48,631 nucleotides of DNA from a virus, in the IMG/VR virus record IMGVR_UViG_3300025840_002122, positions 1 to 48,631 of that record. The stretch is one strand, 5' to 3'. Shown here one piece after another: positions 26,099-32,567 of this stretch. Below the pieces are notes generated by a model. That model was not told the origin of the DNA, made no database searches, and was given only the letters and a program-made list of their open reading frames with translations. Each line of letters begins with the position of its first letter. Positions within the stretch are counted from its first letter, which is position 1. Position numbers and translations under genes: made by a program.

Positions 26099-26925
26099 GC
26101 TGCCTCCAATGTAATGAACCGATCATCAGATACCCACTTGGATACCTCTTGCTCACGTGACCACATGCTGATGGCCTGTGTGTCGTTGCCTGTGTTACGT
26201 AGATTGAACCCATTACGTTCATCAGCATACGATGCATAGTTTGTGAACGCAGAGTACAATGCCCACTTATTGTGACCACGTGTCGCAGCCTCTTGTAGGT
26301 ACAGCATGTACATTTTCTCTGCCTTACGTTCAGATGAAATCATTTCTTCCAACAGAGAACGAATGTCCACATACTTTGTGGATGTCTGCGCCCACACTTG
26401 CATCTTACCTGCCTCAGTGTAGAAGTCAGTACGAGCACGAGCAAGTTCATAGATGAAACTCTCCATAGAGAAGTTCGCAGTGTTCTTCTTGCGGATTTTG
26501 TCATACTCTCCACGAATACATCCGTTGGTGCAGAAGAAATCAATCGCACCGAAGTACACTTGGTTGCTGCACGAACCGTCAATACCATGTAATGATATAA
26601 TACGATTACCGATTTGTGTTTGGTGCTTGTCCGTTGTGATCTCCACCTGCATGTCAGGCAGTTCAATGTCAAGCATTGACCACGCACCATTACGTGCAGT
26701 TTTCCAATTGAACTTGGCATTCATCAGTTCAGATGAAAGCAGTTCGTCAGTCACTGTGTCCATGACACCACGGTAAAAGTCACCATGTGATGCACACTTG
26801 AATGACTTACCGACGATACCAAGGTACTCGCCAGTGTCTGCATTGATAACATATTTCTTATCATCAACCTTGGTTGGTTCAAACTCTACATCAAAGTCAA
26901 GGTATGTTGGAATGTCAAATGGCAT
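26095..26925 (-). CDS. DUF932-type phage/plasmid protein
   Basis: 276 residues. The order of features, an N-terminal strand region with NADTGEYLGIVG, the central ISLHGIDGSCSNQVY, then FFCTNGCIRGEYDKIR and a helical C terminus, fits the DUF932/phage-plasmid-like protein family. The function of the family is unknown. AAAGGAG lies before the ATG, and the gene begins a unit after a possible promoter, with the small gene and the integrase downstream. Confidence 0.75.
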   Translation of the reverse strand: MPFDIPTYLDFDVEFEPTKVDDKKYVINADTGEYLGIVGKSFKCASHGDFYRGVMDTVTDELLSSELMNAKFNWKTARNGAWSMLDIELPDMQVEITTDKHQTQIGNRIISLHGIDGSCSNQVYFGAIDFFCTNGCIRGEYDKIRKKNTANFSMESFIYELARARTDFYTEAGKMQVWAQTSTKYVDIRSLLEEMISSERKAEKMYMLYLQEAATRGHNKWALYSAFTNYASYADERNGFNLRNTGNDTQAISMWSREQEVSKWVSDDRFITLEAA

Positions 26926-26955
26926 AATAATCTCCTTTCAGTTGTTTGTGTGGCA

Positions 26956-26985
26956 ACTGTACCATAGTTATATAGATACTGTCCA
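26956..26985 (-). promoter_or_regulatory. Weak promoter candidate upstream of DUF932 gene
   Basis: Minus strand TGGACA (26980-26985), 18-base spacer, TACAGT (26956-26961), in an 80-base gap that has no gene. A TATATAACTATGG string inside the spacer resembles the -10 region of other promoter candidates here but lacks a -35 at the right distance. Confidence 0.35.
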
Positions 26986-27006
26986 CCCTATACTAGTAAC
27001 GATAAG

Positions 27007-27399
27007 CTACTTGTAGAATATGTGTGACCCATGTGTCACAGTTTGTGTGTAGTGATTGCGCCACCACGGTCTAACATAGTTAGCATGGTAATGTGTGGCA
27101 CCATCGGTGTTGTCTTCATGATAGCCATACACTACGTTATGGGCTACCACTTTGGCATACAGCCAATGTACTTCTTCACGAGGCGTGTCGGACTTACCGT
27201 CACAGTACCAACTGAACTGGCACTTGTGTTTGCCACGGTGAAAGCCCTGATACACTACCTTGCAAGCATCGTCAGGGAATGCGTCATGTGCCACACGATT
27301 GAGCACAACGTGGGCAACGGCATACATACCTGCCATAGGCTCACTACGTGCCTCGTGATACACATTCAGTGCAATACATGTCAGTGCTGCTTCAAGCAT
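27007..27399 (-). CDS. SleB/CwlJ-type cell wall hydrolase
   Basis: 130 residues from the ATG at 27399, chosen because GGAG lies 7 bases upstream; a longer reading lacks a site. Family motifs: CIALNVYHEARSEPMAGMYA with the catalytic-type glutamate (E16), VAHVVLNRV, then CQFSWYCDG, matching the hydrolase_2 (SleB) fold. No clear signal peptide is left at this start. It may cleave peptidoglycan for lysis, or during entry. It is far from the M15 peptidase lysis cassette, so the phage appears to carry two wall-degrading enzymes. Confidence 0.85.
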   Translation of the reverse strand: MLEAALTCIALNVYHEARSEPMAGMYAVAHVVLNRVAHDAFPDDACKVVYQGFHRGKHKCQFSWYCDGKSDTPREEVHWLYAKVVAHNVVYGYHEDNTDGATHYHANYVRPWWRNHYTQTVTHGSHIFYK

Positions 27400-27538
27400 A
27401 CTCAAACTCCTCTGGTTGTAGGTACACAGTTTCAAAAGGGTTGTCGTTGTCACAGAACGGACACACTTCTACAAAATGTTCTCCTTCTTCAAACACACGA
27501 TCACATTGTAAACAGTGTACTAACTCATGCTGCTGCAT
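27392..27538 (-). CDS. Small zinc-ribbon protein
   Basis: 48 residues from the ATG at 27538, which has GGGAG at 7 bases. Two CxxC knuckles (HCLQCDR and VCPFCDN) about 15 residues apart form a zinc ribbon, followed by an acidic end. It overlaps the hydrolase start by 8 bases. Such phage mini-ribbons often bind nucleic acid or a host protein, but no target can be given. Confidence 0.75.
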   Translation of the reverse strand: MQQHELVHCLQCDRVFEEGEHFVEVCPFCDNDNPFETVYLQPEEFEYA

Positions 27539-28046
27539 ATACATTCTCCCATTGCCAATCAAACCACACAGGCTTGTTACGTTTACTCCAGACCATATCA
27601 AACCTATGCTGCTTGGTATGATAAAACTTACGGTAACTGTCCACAGGCCAGTGTTCTCCTGTCTTCAGGTGTGTGTATTCACTGAAGCATTCGGGGTGTG
27701 CAGTCAATTCACCTGTCGGCACAAACCTTGCACCCTCTCGCAGTGCATCAATGAAACGTTCTGATGCATGTTGTCTGCCATATCTGTAGGTATACTCCAG
27801 ACACATGTGGTTCCACAATCGGAAAGCATACATGTAATTGCTACGTGTCTGCCCTGCCCACAGTGTGCACGGATGCTTGGCATGTGCTACACGGTACAGT
27901 TCATGCTCATCGGCATACTCAGGGTTAGCTTGACGAACCACAGTGCATAGCATCTGTGCTTCTTCCAGTGGCATCTTGACCACATGCTTGTCACACAATG
28001 CTTGTGCAATCTCCTGTGGAGTATTAGCTATAATGAAACGGTTCAT
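27525..28046 (-). CDS. Conserved phage protein of unknown function
   Basis: 173 residues. Characteristic strings are CDKHVVKMPLEEAQMLC, SNYMYAFRLWNHMCLEYTYR and the tail WSKRNKPVWFDW. The pattern is widespread in marine and cyanobacterial phages in my recollection, but I know of no demonstrated activity. Conserved H, K, E, Y and W positions suggest an enzyme. GGAGAAACC precedes the ATG. Confidence 0.75.
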   Translation of the reverse strand: MNRFIIANTPQEIAQALCDKHVVKMPLEEAQMLCTVVRQANPEYADEHELYRVAHAKHPCTLWAGQTRSNYMYAFRLWNHMCLEYTYRYGRQHASERFIDALREGARFVPTGELTAHPECFSEYTHLKTGEHWPVDSYRKFYHTKQHRFDMVWSKRNKPVWFDWQWENVYAAA

Positions 28047-28111
28047 GGTTTCTCCTTTGGTTTAGGTATAGGGTGGTCTGACCAGTCGTCACATGGGTCA
28101 TCCAGTGGCAT
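28043..28111 (-). CDS. Possible 22-residue mini-gene
   Basis: The frame encodes a very short proline- and aspartate-rich peptide (MPLDDPCDDWSDHPIPKPKE and two more). Its TGA overlaps the next ATG as ATGA and it fills the 51-base gap between two genes. Only a weak AAGAAG site precedes it, so it may be a coupling leader or not a gene at all. Confidence 0.3.
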   Translation of the reverse strand: MPLDDPCDDWSDHPIPKPKEKP

Positions 28112-28484
28112 TGGCTTCTTGTCTGACGATGTTGATGTATATACGGTATGCATCATGTAAACTCTCCGCATCTGAGGTCAGGATCACTTCGTCACCTACC
28201 TCTGCATATTGCTTCAGCTTTTGTATACTGATGCGTTTATCACCACGTTTGGCACTACGATAAAACTTTACATCACCCTCTGTGCCATCGGCATACTCAC
28301 CGACAACAGAGAATGCGTTTCGCATAGTACGTTCTTTTTCTGTGTCGTACCACTCTGCGGTAAAAAACTTATCGTCATAGTTCATGCCAAAATCACTGTC
28401 CAGAAACTCTCGCACAGATTTGTTGGCATCAATGATGCTTTTATCTAGCATCGTTTTCGTTAGTTTGATTTTAGCTTCCACCAT
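28098..28484 (-). CDS. Hypothetical protein
   Basis: 128 residues. The first half is helical and basic, and the second half has strands with GDVKFYRSAKRGDKRISIQ. No known domain is recognised. AAAGGATATAAC lies before the ATG. It belongs to the block of small leftward genes of unknown role. Confidence 0.65.
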   Translation of the reverse strand: MVEAKIKLTKTMLDKSIIDANKSVREFLDSDFGMNYDDKFFTAEWYDTEKERTMRNAFSVVGEYADGTEGDVKFYRSAKRGDKRISIQKLKQYAEVGDEVILTSDAESLHDAYRIYINIVRQEANATG

Positions 28485-28485
28485 G

Positions 28486-28734
28486 TTATATCCTTTCTAT
28501 AGTTTTTCTGATTGTGTCTGCCCATTGCTTAACTGTTTCTGCATCAGCAATCCATATTGCATCTAACCCTAAGTCATTTGCTATTTCTTCTGCTGCGTCG
28601 AAATCCCCACAATCACCTAGTGGGTGCAAACGCAAATAGTTCCAACCAAGCATTCTTGCACGTACTGGTGTTACTAACATATTATCTAAACAACTTAGTG
28701 CAAACCACTGTCTGTCTTTGCTTTCATACGTCAT
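28486..28734 (-). CDS. Hypothetical protein
   Basis: 82 residues from the ATG at 28734, preferred over one at 28749 because AGAGGA lies 6 bases upstream. The sequence is compact, with DRQWFALSCLDNMLVTPVRA and an acidic helix DFDAAEEIANDLGL. No family recognised. Confidence 0.65.
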   Translation of the reverse strand: MTYESKDRQWFALSCLDNMLVTPVRARMLGWNYLRLHPLGDCGDFDAAEEIANDLGLDAIWIADAETVKQWADTIRKTIERI

Positions 28735-28745
28735 GTTATATCCTC

Positions 28746-28985
28746 TCATTGTAGCACACAGGGTGCTTCATGTATGAAGTCATACTGTTTATATTCTTCC
28801 ATTTCAAATTCGCCACACTCCACAAAGTCAATCTGGTTTGCGTCTGGGTGTTCATGTGCAGCCAAACGCATGGCAAATTCTGTGGCACTGTGCCAATCAT
28901 TGATTGCGGGGTAAGTGTCATCCAACTGGATAAGACTTTCCACCCCGTCTATTTCAACTACGATTTCGTAGCCCATTATTTTCAT
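28746..28985 (-). CDS. Hypothetical acidic protein
   Basis: 79 residues, acidic, with a strand-rich start (GYEIVVEIDGVESLIQL) and a helix in the middle. GGAG lies seven bases before the ATG, and the start overlaps the end of the next upstream gene by four bases. Acidic small proteins of this kind in early phage operons are often host-directed; that is only an analogy. Confidence 0.65.
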   Translation of the reverse strand: MKIMGYEIVVEIDGVESLIQLDDTYPAINDWHSATEFAMRLAAHEHPDANQIDFVECGEFEMEEYKQYDFIHEAPCVLQ

Positions 28986-29302
28986 TCAGTTTCTCCTTTG
29001 TAATACCATGCACGTGGATCATCTTTCAGGACATACGGCTTCCAATGTTCGGGATAGCCAGTGTCTTCATCCCTCTGAGGTTTGAATTTAAATGTATCAC
29101 GTAGGTACCACATCTTTCTTTGCAAATCACGTAGTTGTGACAGTGACAAATCAAAGCCATCAGACACATCACGCAATAGATCATCAATGCAATTGTATAG
29201 GTCAAGTAGTTTCTCTACTTCTTCTCGTGTTAGTTCTTCATATAGCTCTGTTGCCATAAGTGTATCTCCTTGTATTAATTCCATTACTTCTTCAGGTGTC
29301 AT
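28982..29302 (-). CDS. Hypothetical helical protein
   Basis: 106 residues from the ATG at 29302. An internal ATG at 29257 has a better site (AAGGAG, 8 bases), so a shorter 91-residue form is possible. Leucine-rich amphipathic helices (TREEVEKLLDLYNCIDDLLR) are followed by a W/Y-rich end. No family recognised. Confidence 0.6.
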   Translation of the reverse strand: MTPEEVMELIQGDTLMATELYEELTREEVEKLLDLYNCIDDLLRDVSDGFDLSLSQLRDLQRKMWYLRDTFKFKPQRDEDTGYPEHWKPYVLKDDPRAWYYKGETE

Positions 29303-29706
29303 GAACGTGCCCCCTCTGCATATAGGTATGGCCTATTTCTGTGATCGTCAACAACCATGCTTGGCTGTAGTTGTAGCATAGCACGTTTGGCTGTACGTAC
29401 TGGTGTCGTGTCGTACACATCAACGAATGTGTCAAACTTGTATGGGTTGTATGACACAAGTGTGTAGTCCAGATAGTCGGGATGATACTCTGGATCAAAG
29501 TCATCAAAGTGTGTGATCTCACCACGAACAAAGGCATGAACATTCTTCTTGCCCTCACGCAGTACACGTTCACGTCCTGCCTTACGCACTACAAACTTAG
29601 GGTCACGAATGTGCACCTTGTCAGTGTGTAAGATTACTCTGCCAGTGGAACACTGACGGACAGACCACGTGTATTTGTGTAGGTTAAAATAAACTTCAAC
29701 TCGCAT
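29299..29706 (-). CDS. Conserved hypothetical phage protein
   Basis: 135 residues with VEVYFNLHKYTWSVRQCSTG at the N terminus, then VHIRDPKFVVRKAGRERVL. The mix of H, K and R around short strands suggests a small nucleic-acid-binding or nuclease-like fold, but no catalytic motif can be named. GGAG lies upstream, and the start overlaps the preceding mini-gene by 11 bases. Confidence 0.65.
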   Translation of the reverse strand: MRVEVYFNLHKYTWSVRQCSTGRVILHTDKVHIRDPKFVVRKAGRERVLREGKKNVHAFVRGEITHFDDFDPEYHPDYLDYTLVSYNPYKFDTFVDVYDTTPVRTAKRAMLQLQPSMVVDDHRNRPYLYAEGARS

Positions 29707-29809
29707 TTGTTTGCTCCTTCACATACTTCATTGCGATACGTTTGTTATGTGTGATGATGACCACACGATCATGATCATCATACACAACCCATTTCTTTTT
29801 ACGCTGCAT
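29696..29809 (-). CDS. Small basic protein
   Basis: 37 residues (MQRKKKWVVYDDHDRVVIIT at the N terminus, then a lysine-rich helix). It overlaps both neighbours by about 11 bases and closes the only gap in this part of the operon. The ribosome binding site is weak (GTGAG), so translation may depend on coupling to the gene upstream. Confidence 0.55.
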   Translation of the reverse strand: MQRKKKWVVYDDHDRVVIITHNKRIAMKYVKEQTNAS

Positions 29810-30143
29810 TAATCTCACTTAGTTTAGCCTCAACTTTTTTCAGCTTCATACGCAACTCACGGCGTTCCTGCTTTAGTAAAGATGAACCATCTTTCGTGTA
29901 ACGTGCTTTGATCATGCCAATCTCTTTCAGGATACGGCAACGATACTGCACACGGTGTAGGTATTCATTCAGATCAGATGCAATCTGTTTCTGTGTTTTG
30001 GTAGCCCAATGTTTCACAATGTAATCATCCATCGGCACATAGTTGTATGTGTATGACACACACTTTTTCATGTGGAATGTATGCTCAACATACAATTGTG
30101 GTTGAGTTGAACGGACGGATTTGAAAACGAATGTATTTGTCAT
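29799..30143 (-). CDS. Probable helix-turn-helix protein
   Basis: 114 residues. The segment KTQKQIASDLNEYLHRVQYR followed by CRILKEIGMIKAR looks like a helix-turn-helix (wedge-type recognition helix after a QIA start), and the C-terminal 35 residues form a basic coiled coil. It could be a DNA-binding regulator of this phage. The four palindromic sites between 30.2 and 32.6 kb are the obvious candidates for its target, but nothing in the sequence proves the link. Confidence 0.55.
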   Translation of the reverse strand: MTNTFVFKSVRSTQPQLYVEHTFHMKKCVSYTYNYVPMDDYIVKHWATKTQKQIASDLNEYLHRVQYRCRILKEIGMIKARYTKDGSSLLKQERRELRMKLKKVEAKLSEINAA

Positions 30144-30164
30144 GGGGTATACTCCTTATATGGA

Positions 30165-30302
30165 TTAGCTTGCTAGTTTACGTAGTTGTGATTTTGTCTT
30201 ACGTGCCTGTTGGCGGTCACGTTTCCAATCATCACGTTTAGGTTTCTGTCCAACGTTGGACACTTTGGAAAACTTAATAAAGTTTTTCATTTCGTAACGC
30301 AT
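30165..30302 (-). CDS. Small basic protein containing palindrome copy 1
   Basis: 45 residues, strongly basic (MRYEMKNFIKFSKVSNVGQK, then a K/R/Q-rich helix). GGAG lies 7 bases before the ATG. The perfect 16-bp palindrome TGTCCAACGTTGGACA lies inside the gene and encodes SNVGQ. The start overlaps the end of the next upstream gene by 29 bases in another frame. Confidence 0.65.
   Translation of the reverse strand: MRYEMKNFIKFSKVSNVGQKPKRDDWKRDRQQARKTKSQLRKLAS
30247..30262. promoter_or_regulatory. Palindromic operator-like site, copy 1
   Basis: TGTCCAACGTTGGACA is a perfect 16-bp palindrome. It lies inside the small gene at 30165-30302. The core GTCCAACGTTGGAC recurs at three other positions in the next 2.3 kb. 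Confidence 0.65.
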
Positions 30303-30426
30303 TTTGTTTCTCCTTCTTACTGAGTTTGCGTTTGTTGCCCTTCTTGGGCGGCACTACCTGTGGGCTTTTGCGCTGTTGAAGCAAAGCTTTTGCCACAGGG
30401 TTCACAATTCCCACAGGTTTTTTCAT
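30274..30426 (-). CDS. Small basic proline/lysine-rich protein
   Basis: 50 residues: MKKPVGIVNPVAKALLQQRK, then SPQVVPPKKGNKRKLSKKEK. The NPVAKALxxxRxSPxVVPxKK pattern is found in short proteins of many marine phages as I recall, without a known role. High lysine content suggests nucleic-acid binding. AGAGG precedes the ATG by nine bases. Confidence 0.65.
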   Translation of the reverse strand: MKKPVGIVNPVAKALLQQRKSPQVVPPKKGNKRKLSKKEKQNALRNEKLY

Positions 30427-30427
30427 G

Positions 30428-30601
30428 TCACAATTCCTCTGTCACTACACGAAATGTGTAGCCTAGTTGTTTAATTAAACTTACATCACGATCAGTCAAC
30501 GTAGTTGTACCTGCAATCTCAGCAAGTGTTCGTGATGTGCTACACTTAGGATACACTCGACGTGTACCGTAAGACGTTTCGATTGATACTAACAATTCCA
30601 T
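30428..30601 (-). CDS. Small hypothetical protein
   Basis: 57 residues, MELLVSIETSYGTRRVYPKC at the N terminus. AGGAG lies 7 bases before the ATG and the reading frame fills the gap up to the next gene. A strand-rich start and a TLTDRDVSLIKQLGY helix suggest a small folded protein. No family recognised. Confidence 0.65.
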   Translation of the reverse strand: MELLVSIETSYGTRRVYPKCSTSRTLAEIAGTTTLTDRDVSLIKQLGYTFRVVTEEL

Positions 30602-30603
30602 TG

Positions 30604-31284
30604 TTATACTCCTTGTGCTACTGTGTCAGCTTTACGTTTACTGCTACCATGTGCAGGAAACCCAATGATTGCATCACGCTGTTTTGCACACAGTTGGCAT
30701 GTAGAGCATGACACATCATCACGGATTGTGGCAGGACATACGACCACTTTGCGACCTTTAGGTGTCACAGTGTTAGTCGTTTGTGCCTCTGGCAGTACTG
30801 TCGCCACTGGCCCAATGCCAAGGTCATACAATGCATCTGCGTGTTTGACATTGTTGGCAGATAGATTGACGACAAAGCCTTTGTCATTCATACGTTTGAC
30901 TACACGAGCATTATGCTTGTCAGTCAATACGGGATAGTGAGTGTAAGTGAAACCACGTTTGCCAGTGTTAGCATCGGCAAGCTGATCGTTGGCATCGGCA
31001 TCCAAACGTTTACCATCACCTGCCAAATCACCTGCTTGGTTGTGTCTCCACAACTGACCATCCTTGAAGGATGCCACAGTGTTGATGAATGTGTCCCATG
31101 CATCGCCACGTTCACCACTGGTCACTTTAGCCCAATGCATTGCCAATGGCCCACCATCTGCATAGCAGCCATTTTTCTTGAACTCACATTCATCAGGGCA
31201 TGTAGCAGCAGATGTAGTTGTGACAGGAATAGGGCCAACCTTACGGTTACCTGATTTAGGGGTAGTGTGTACTGTGTAAGTCAT
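30604..31284 (-). CDS. Cysteine-rich conserved phage protein
   Basis: 226 residues. Two cysteine clusters stand out: TCPDECEFKKNGCYADGGPL near residue 30, and CPATIRDDVSCSTCQLCAKQ near residue 185. Seven or more cysteines could bind zinc or an iron-sulfur cluster. Similar proteins occur in phages of alphaproteobacteria (I believe InterPro calls the family DUF7227, not verified here); no function is known. It is the first gene after a promoter candidate and operator-like palindrome (31347-31375, 31304-31317), so it is probably made early. Confidence 0.75.
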   Translation of the reverse strand: MTYTVHTTPKSGNRKVGPIPVTTTSAATCPDECEFKKNGCYADGGPLAMHWAKVTSGERGDAWDTFINTVASFKDGQLWRHNQAGDLAGDGKRLDADANDQLADANTGKRGFTYTHYPVLTDKHNARVVKRMNDKGFVVNLSANNVKHADALYDLGIGPVATVLPEAQTTNTVTPKGRKVVVCPATIRDDVSCSTCQLCAKQRDAIIGFPAHGSSKRKADTVAQGV

Positions 31285-31303
31285 TTGCTTACTCCGTAAA
31301 AGT

Positions 31304-31317
31304 GTCCAACGTTGGAC
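31304..31317. promoter_or_regulatory. Palindromic operator-like site, copy 2
   Basis: GTCCAACGTTGGAC, perfect 14-bp palindrome, lies between the promoter candidate at 31347-31375 and the ATG at 31284. It would be about 23 to 36 bases into the transcript, a position from which a bound protein could block elongation or initiation. Confidence 0.7.
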
Positions 31318-31346
31318 GGTTTCAGTTAGTGTTTATGTCTATACAT

Positions 31347-31375
31347 GTTATATAACACTTTCACTAAAGTTTCAA
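31347..31375 (-). promoter_or_regulatory. Leftward promoter for the cysteine-rich gene
   Basis: Minus strand TTGAAA (31370-31375), 17-base spacer, TATAAC (31347-31352). Both boxes match five of six consensus bases. The promoter lies in the arms and loop of an AT-rich inverted repeat (31347-31388), GTTATATAACACTT against AAGTGTTTATATAAC. Confidence 0.65.
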
Positions 31376-31524
31376 GTGTTTATATAACTGTAAGACAATA
31401 AGGTAGGATCATTCGGTTCTTTCCATCCACTGTCATAAGACAGCGACTTTTCATTAGGCGTTTTAACATTAGCCAACACTTTGGCTATCTCAAGTTTTTG
31501 CTTTAGCAGTTCAGCTTTCGTCAT
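31372..31524 (-). CDS. Small hypothetical protein
   Basis: 50 residues from the ATG at 31524 that overlaps the preceding stop as TAATG. The sequence MTKAELLKQKLEIAKVLANV is helical, followed by a polar, serine- and tyrosine-rich end. No known family. Its 3' end overlaps the promoter for the next gene, so this may be the end of the first leftward transcription unit. Confidence 0.6.
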   Translation of the reverse strand: MTKAELLKQKLEIAKVLANVKTPNEKSLSYDSGWKEPNDPTLLSYSYINT

Positions 31525-31688
31525 TAGTCTGCCGCCCAGATAGATAGCAAGCAGACACCGATGTAAGGTATGCCAATCAGCAGCCAATCAGGTGTCAGTA
31601 TGCCTTGTGATACAAATATCACAGTGGCAGCGAATACAATGCTTGTCAGAGCCAAGCACAGAACAGTGAGAAACTTTACGAAATACAT
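31524..31688 (-). CDS. Small two-span membrane protein
   Basis: 54 residues from the ATG at 31688, chosen because GGAG lies 7 bases upstream. Two hydrophobic segments (VKFLTVLCLALTSIVFAATV and LLIGIPYIGVCLLSIW) are separated by a short turn with D and P. It could be a holin, an entry-exclusion factor or another inner-membrane protein. Its early position argues against a late lysis role. Confidence 0.65.
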   Translation of the reverse strand: MYFVKFLTVLCLALTSIVFAATVIFVSQGILTPDWLLIGIPYIGVCLLSIWAAD

Positions 31689-31725
31689 ATTAAATCTCCG
31701 ATTTACAGTTGAGTGTAAAGCCAGC

Positions 31726-32325
31726 TTACGCTGACTTCTCTTGTTTTGCAATAGCAGATATAAGGTCATCTACGATGGTTTCAAGGTCAAGGCCGTTCAA
31801 CTCACACTGTTTCAAAATGGTTTGTACCATTTTTGTACGAGTGATCGGGCCAACAGAAACTTTAGTTTCAGACTGTTCCACAAGCTTTGCTTGTTTAGGT
31901 TCATCAGACTGTCCAACGTTGGACGGTTCAGCTTTAGCTGTAGGTTCGTCTGCTTTAGCAGCCTTACGCATAGCAGCTTGTAAAGCTGTAAGGGATGTGA
32001 AGCCTTTCTTTGAGGCTTTGATGAACTCCACACACTCAGCTTGGTTCTCATAGAACCATAGAGCTTCGGCACGACGACGACGATCAATGTTGGCAATGCC
32101 ATGTGTCCGAAGGACATGAGTAGGGATTTGACCACTGTCATGAGCACTCTGTGCTTTCAGTGTGGACAGCAGCTTGCCTAGTCGAGTGTCAAAGCCATTG
32201 GCTTTAGTAGACTGTTTCACACTGTTCAGTGTGCTCCACATTTTGCCTAGGGCTTTGCCCTCTTTCACAAGAGCATCCAAAGTTGTTCCAACTTGGTTTG
32301 TTGCTTTGTTTGCTGATTTTGCCAT
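31726..32325 (-). CDS. First gene of leftward arm, hypothetical
   Basis: 199 residues, basic N-terminal half (STLNSVKQSTKANGFDTRLG), a central RRRRAEALWFYENQAECVEF and a C-terminal helix ending in KQEKSA. Residues about 118-150 are A/K/P/S/E-rich and probably a flexible linker. No known domain. As the first gene behind the leftward promoter and structured leader it is likely the earliest product. It contains operator-like palindrome copy 3. Confidence 0.65.
   Translation of the reverse strand: MAKSANKATNQVGTTLDALVKEGKALGKMWSTLNSVKQSTKANGFDTRLGKLLSTLKAQSAHDSGQIPTHVLRTHGIANIDRRRRAEALWFYENQAECVEFIKASKKGFTSLTALQAAMRKAAKADEPTAKAEPSNVGQSDEPKQAKLVEQSETKVSVGPITRTKMVQTILKQCELNGLDLETIVDDLISAIAKQEKSA
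31911..31924. promoter_or_regulatory. Palindromic operator-like site, copy 3
   Basis: GTCCAACGTTGGAC lies inside the 199-residue gene. With flanks it reads ACTGTCCAACGTTGGACGGT, a 20-bp dyad with only one mismatched pair. The coding frame again gives SNVGQ. Confidence 0.65.
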
Positions 32326-32338
32326 GATACTATTCCTT

Positions 32339-32429
32339 ACTAACTTATGTTACACTTAAGAGAGTTTATATATCTCTCTCACCCTAAAGGGAGAGATATT
32401 AAACTATCTGTGTAACTGTATAAGTTAGT
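32339..32429. repeat. Long nested inverted repeat in leftward leader
   Basis: Outer arms ACTAACTTATGTTACAC (32339-32355) and GTGTAACTGTATAAGTTAGT (32410-32429) pair over 17 bases with one three-base bulge. Inner arms GTTTATATATCTCTC (32364-32378) and GAGAGATATTAAAC (32391-32404) pair with one bulge. The element ends 14 bases before the first leftward ATG, so it would be a hairpin in the 5' leader. Confidence 0.75.
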
Positions 32430-32441
32430 AGTAGTAAGAGC

Positions 32442-32526
32442 CGAGTTTCCCGTGTGATCCTCTGCCCCTGCCGTTTCACGTGCGGTTGCAGGTATCTTCG
32501 ATACCGAAACTGGTGTGCGAAACTCG
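32442..32526. other. Structured RNA-like element
   Basis: CGAGTTTC (32442-32449) and GAAACTCG (32519-32526) form an 8-bp closing stem. Inside, CCGTTTC (32471-32477) pairs with GAAAC-T-GG (32506-32513), and GGTATC/GATACC (32491-32505) forms a perfect hairpin stacked next to it. GTTTC and GAAAC each occur twice, so alternative pairings are possible. Confidence 0.55.
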
Positions 32527-32549
32527 TGTGCGTATGCGAGGCAAACACT

Positions 32550-32563
32550 GTCCAATGTTGGAC
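32550..32563. promoter_or_regulatory. Palindromic operator-like site, copy 4
   Basis: GTCCAATGTTGGAC differs from the other copies at one central base. The flanks again give ACTGTCCAA..TTGGACGGT. It lies about 40 bases downstream of the leftward -10 box. Confidence 0.65.
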
Positions 32564-32567
32564 GGTT

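Noticed and set aside
24813-26100. attP next to the integrase
   Set aside because: No tRNA-end-like sequence or pair of arm-type repeats was seen near the integrase; the att site may lie elsewhere or outside the window.
27031-27764. Plus-strand open frames of 196 and 138 residues
   Set aside because: They oppose the SleB hydrolase, zinc ribbon and conserved phage gene, which have real motifs and ribosome binding sites. The plus frames have none.
32441-32527. tRNA or hammerhead ribozyme
   Set aside because: No T-loop GGTTCGA-type arm, no cloverleaf and no CTGATGA core could be found on either strand.
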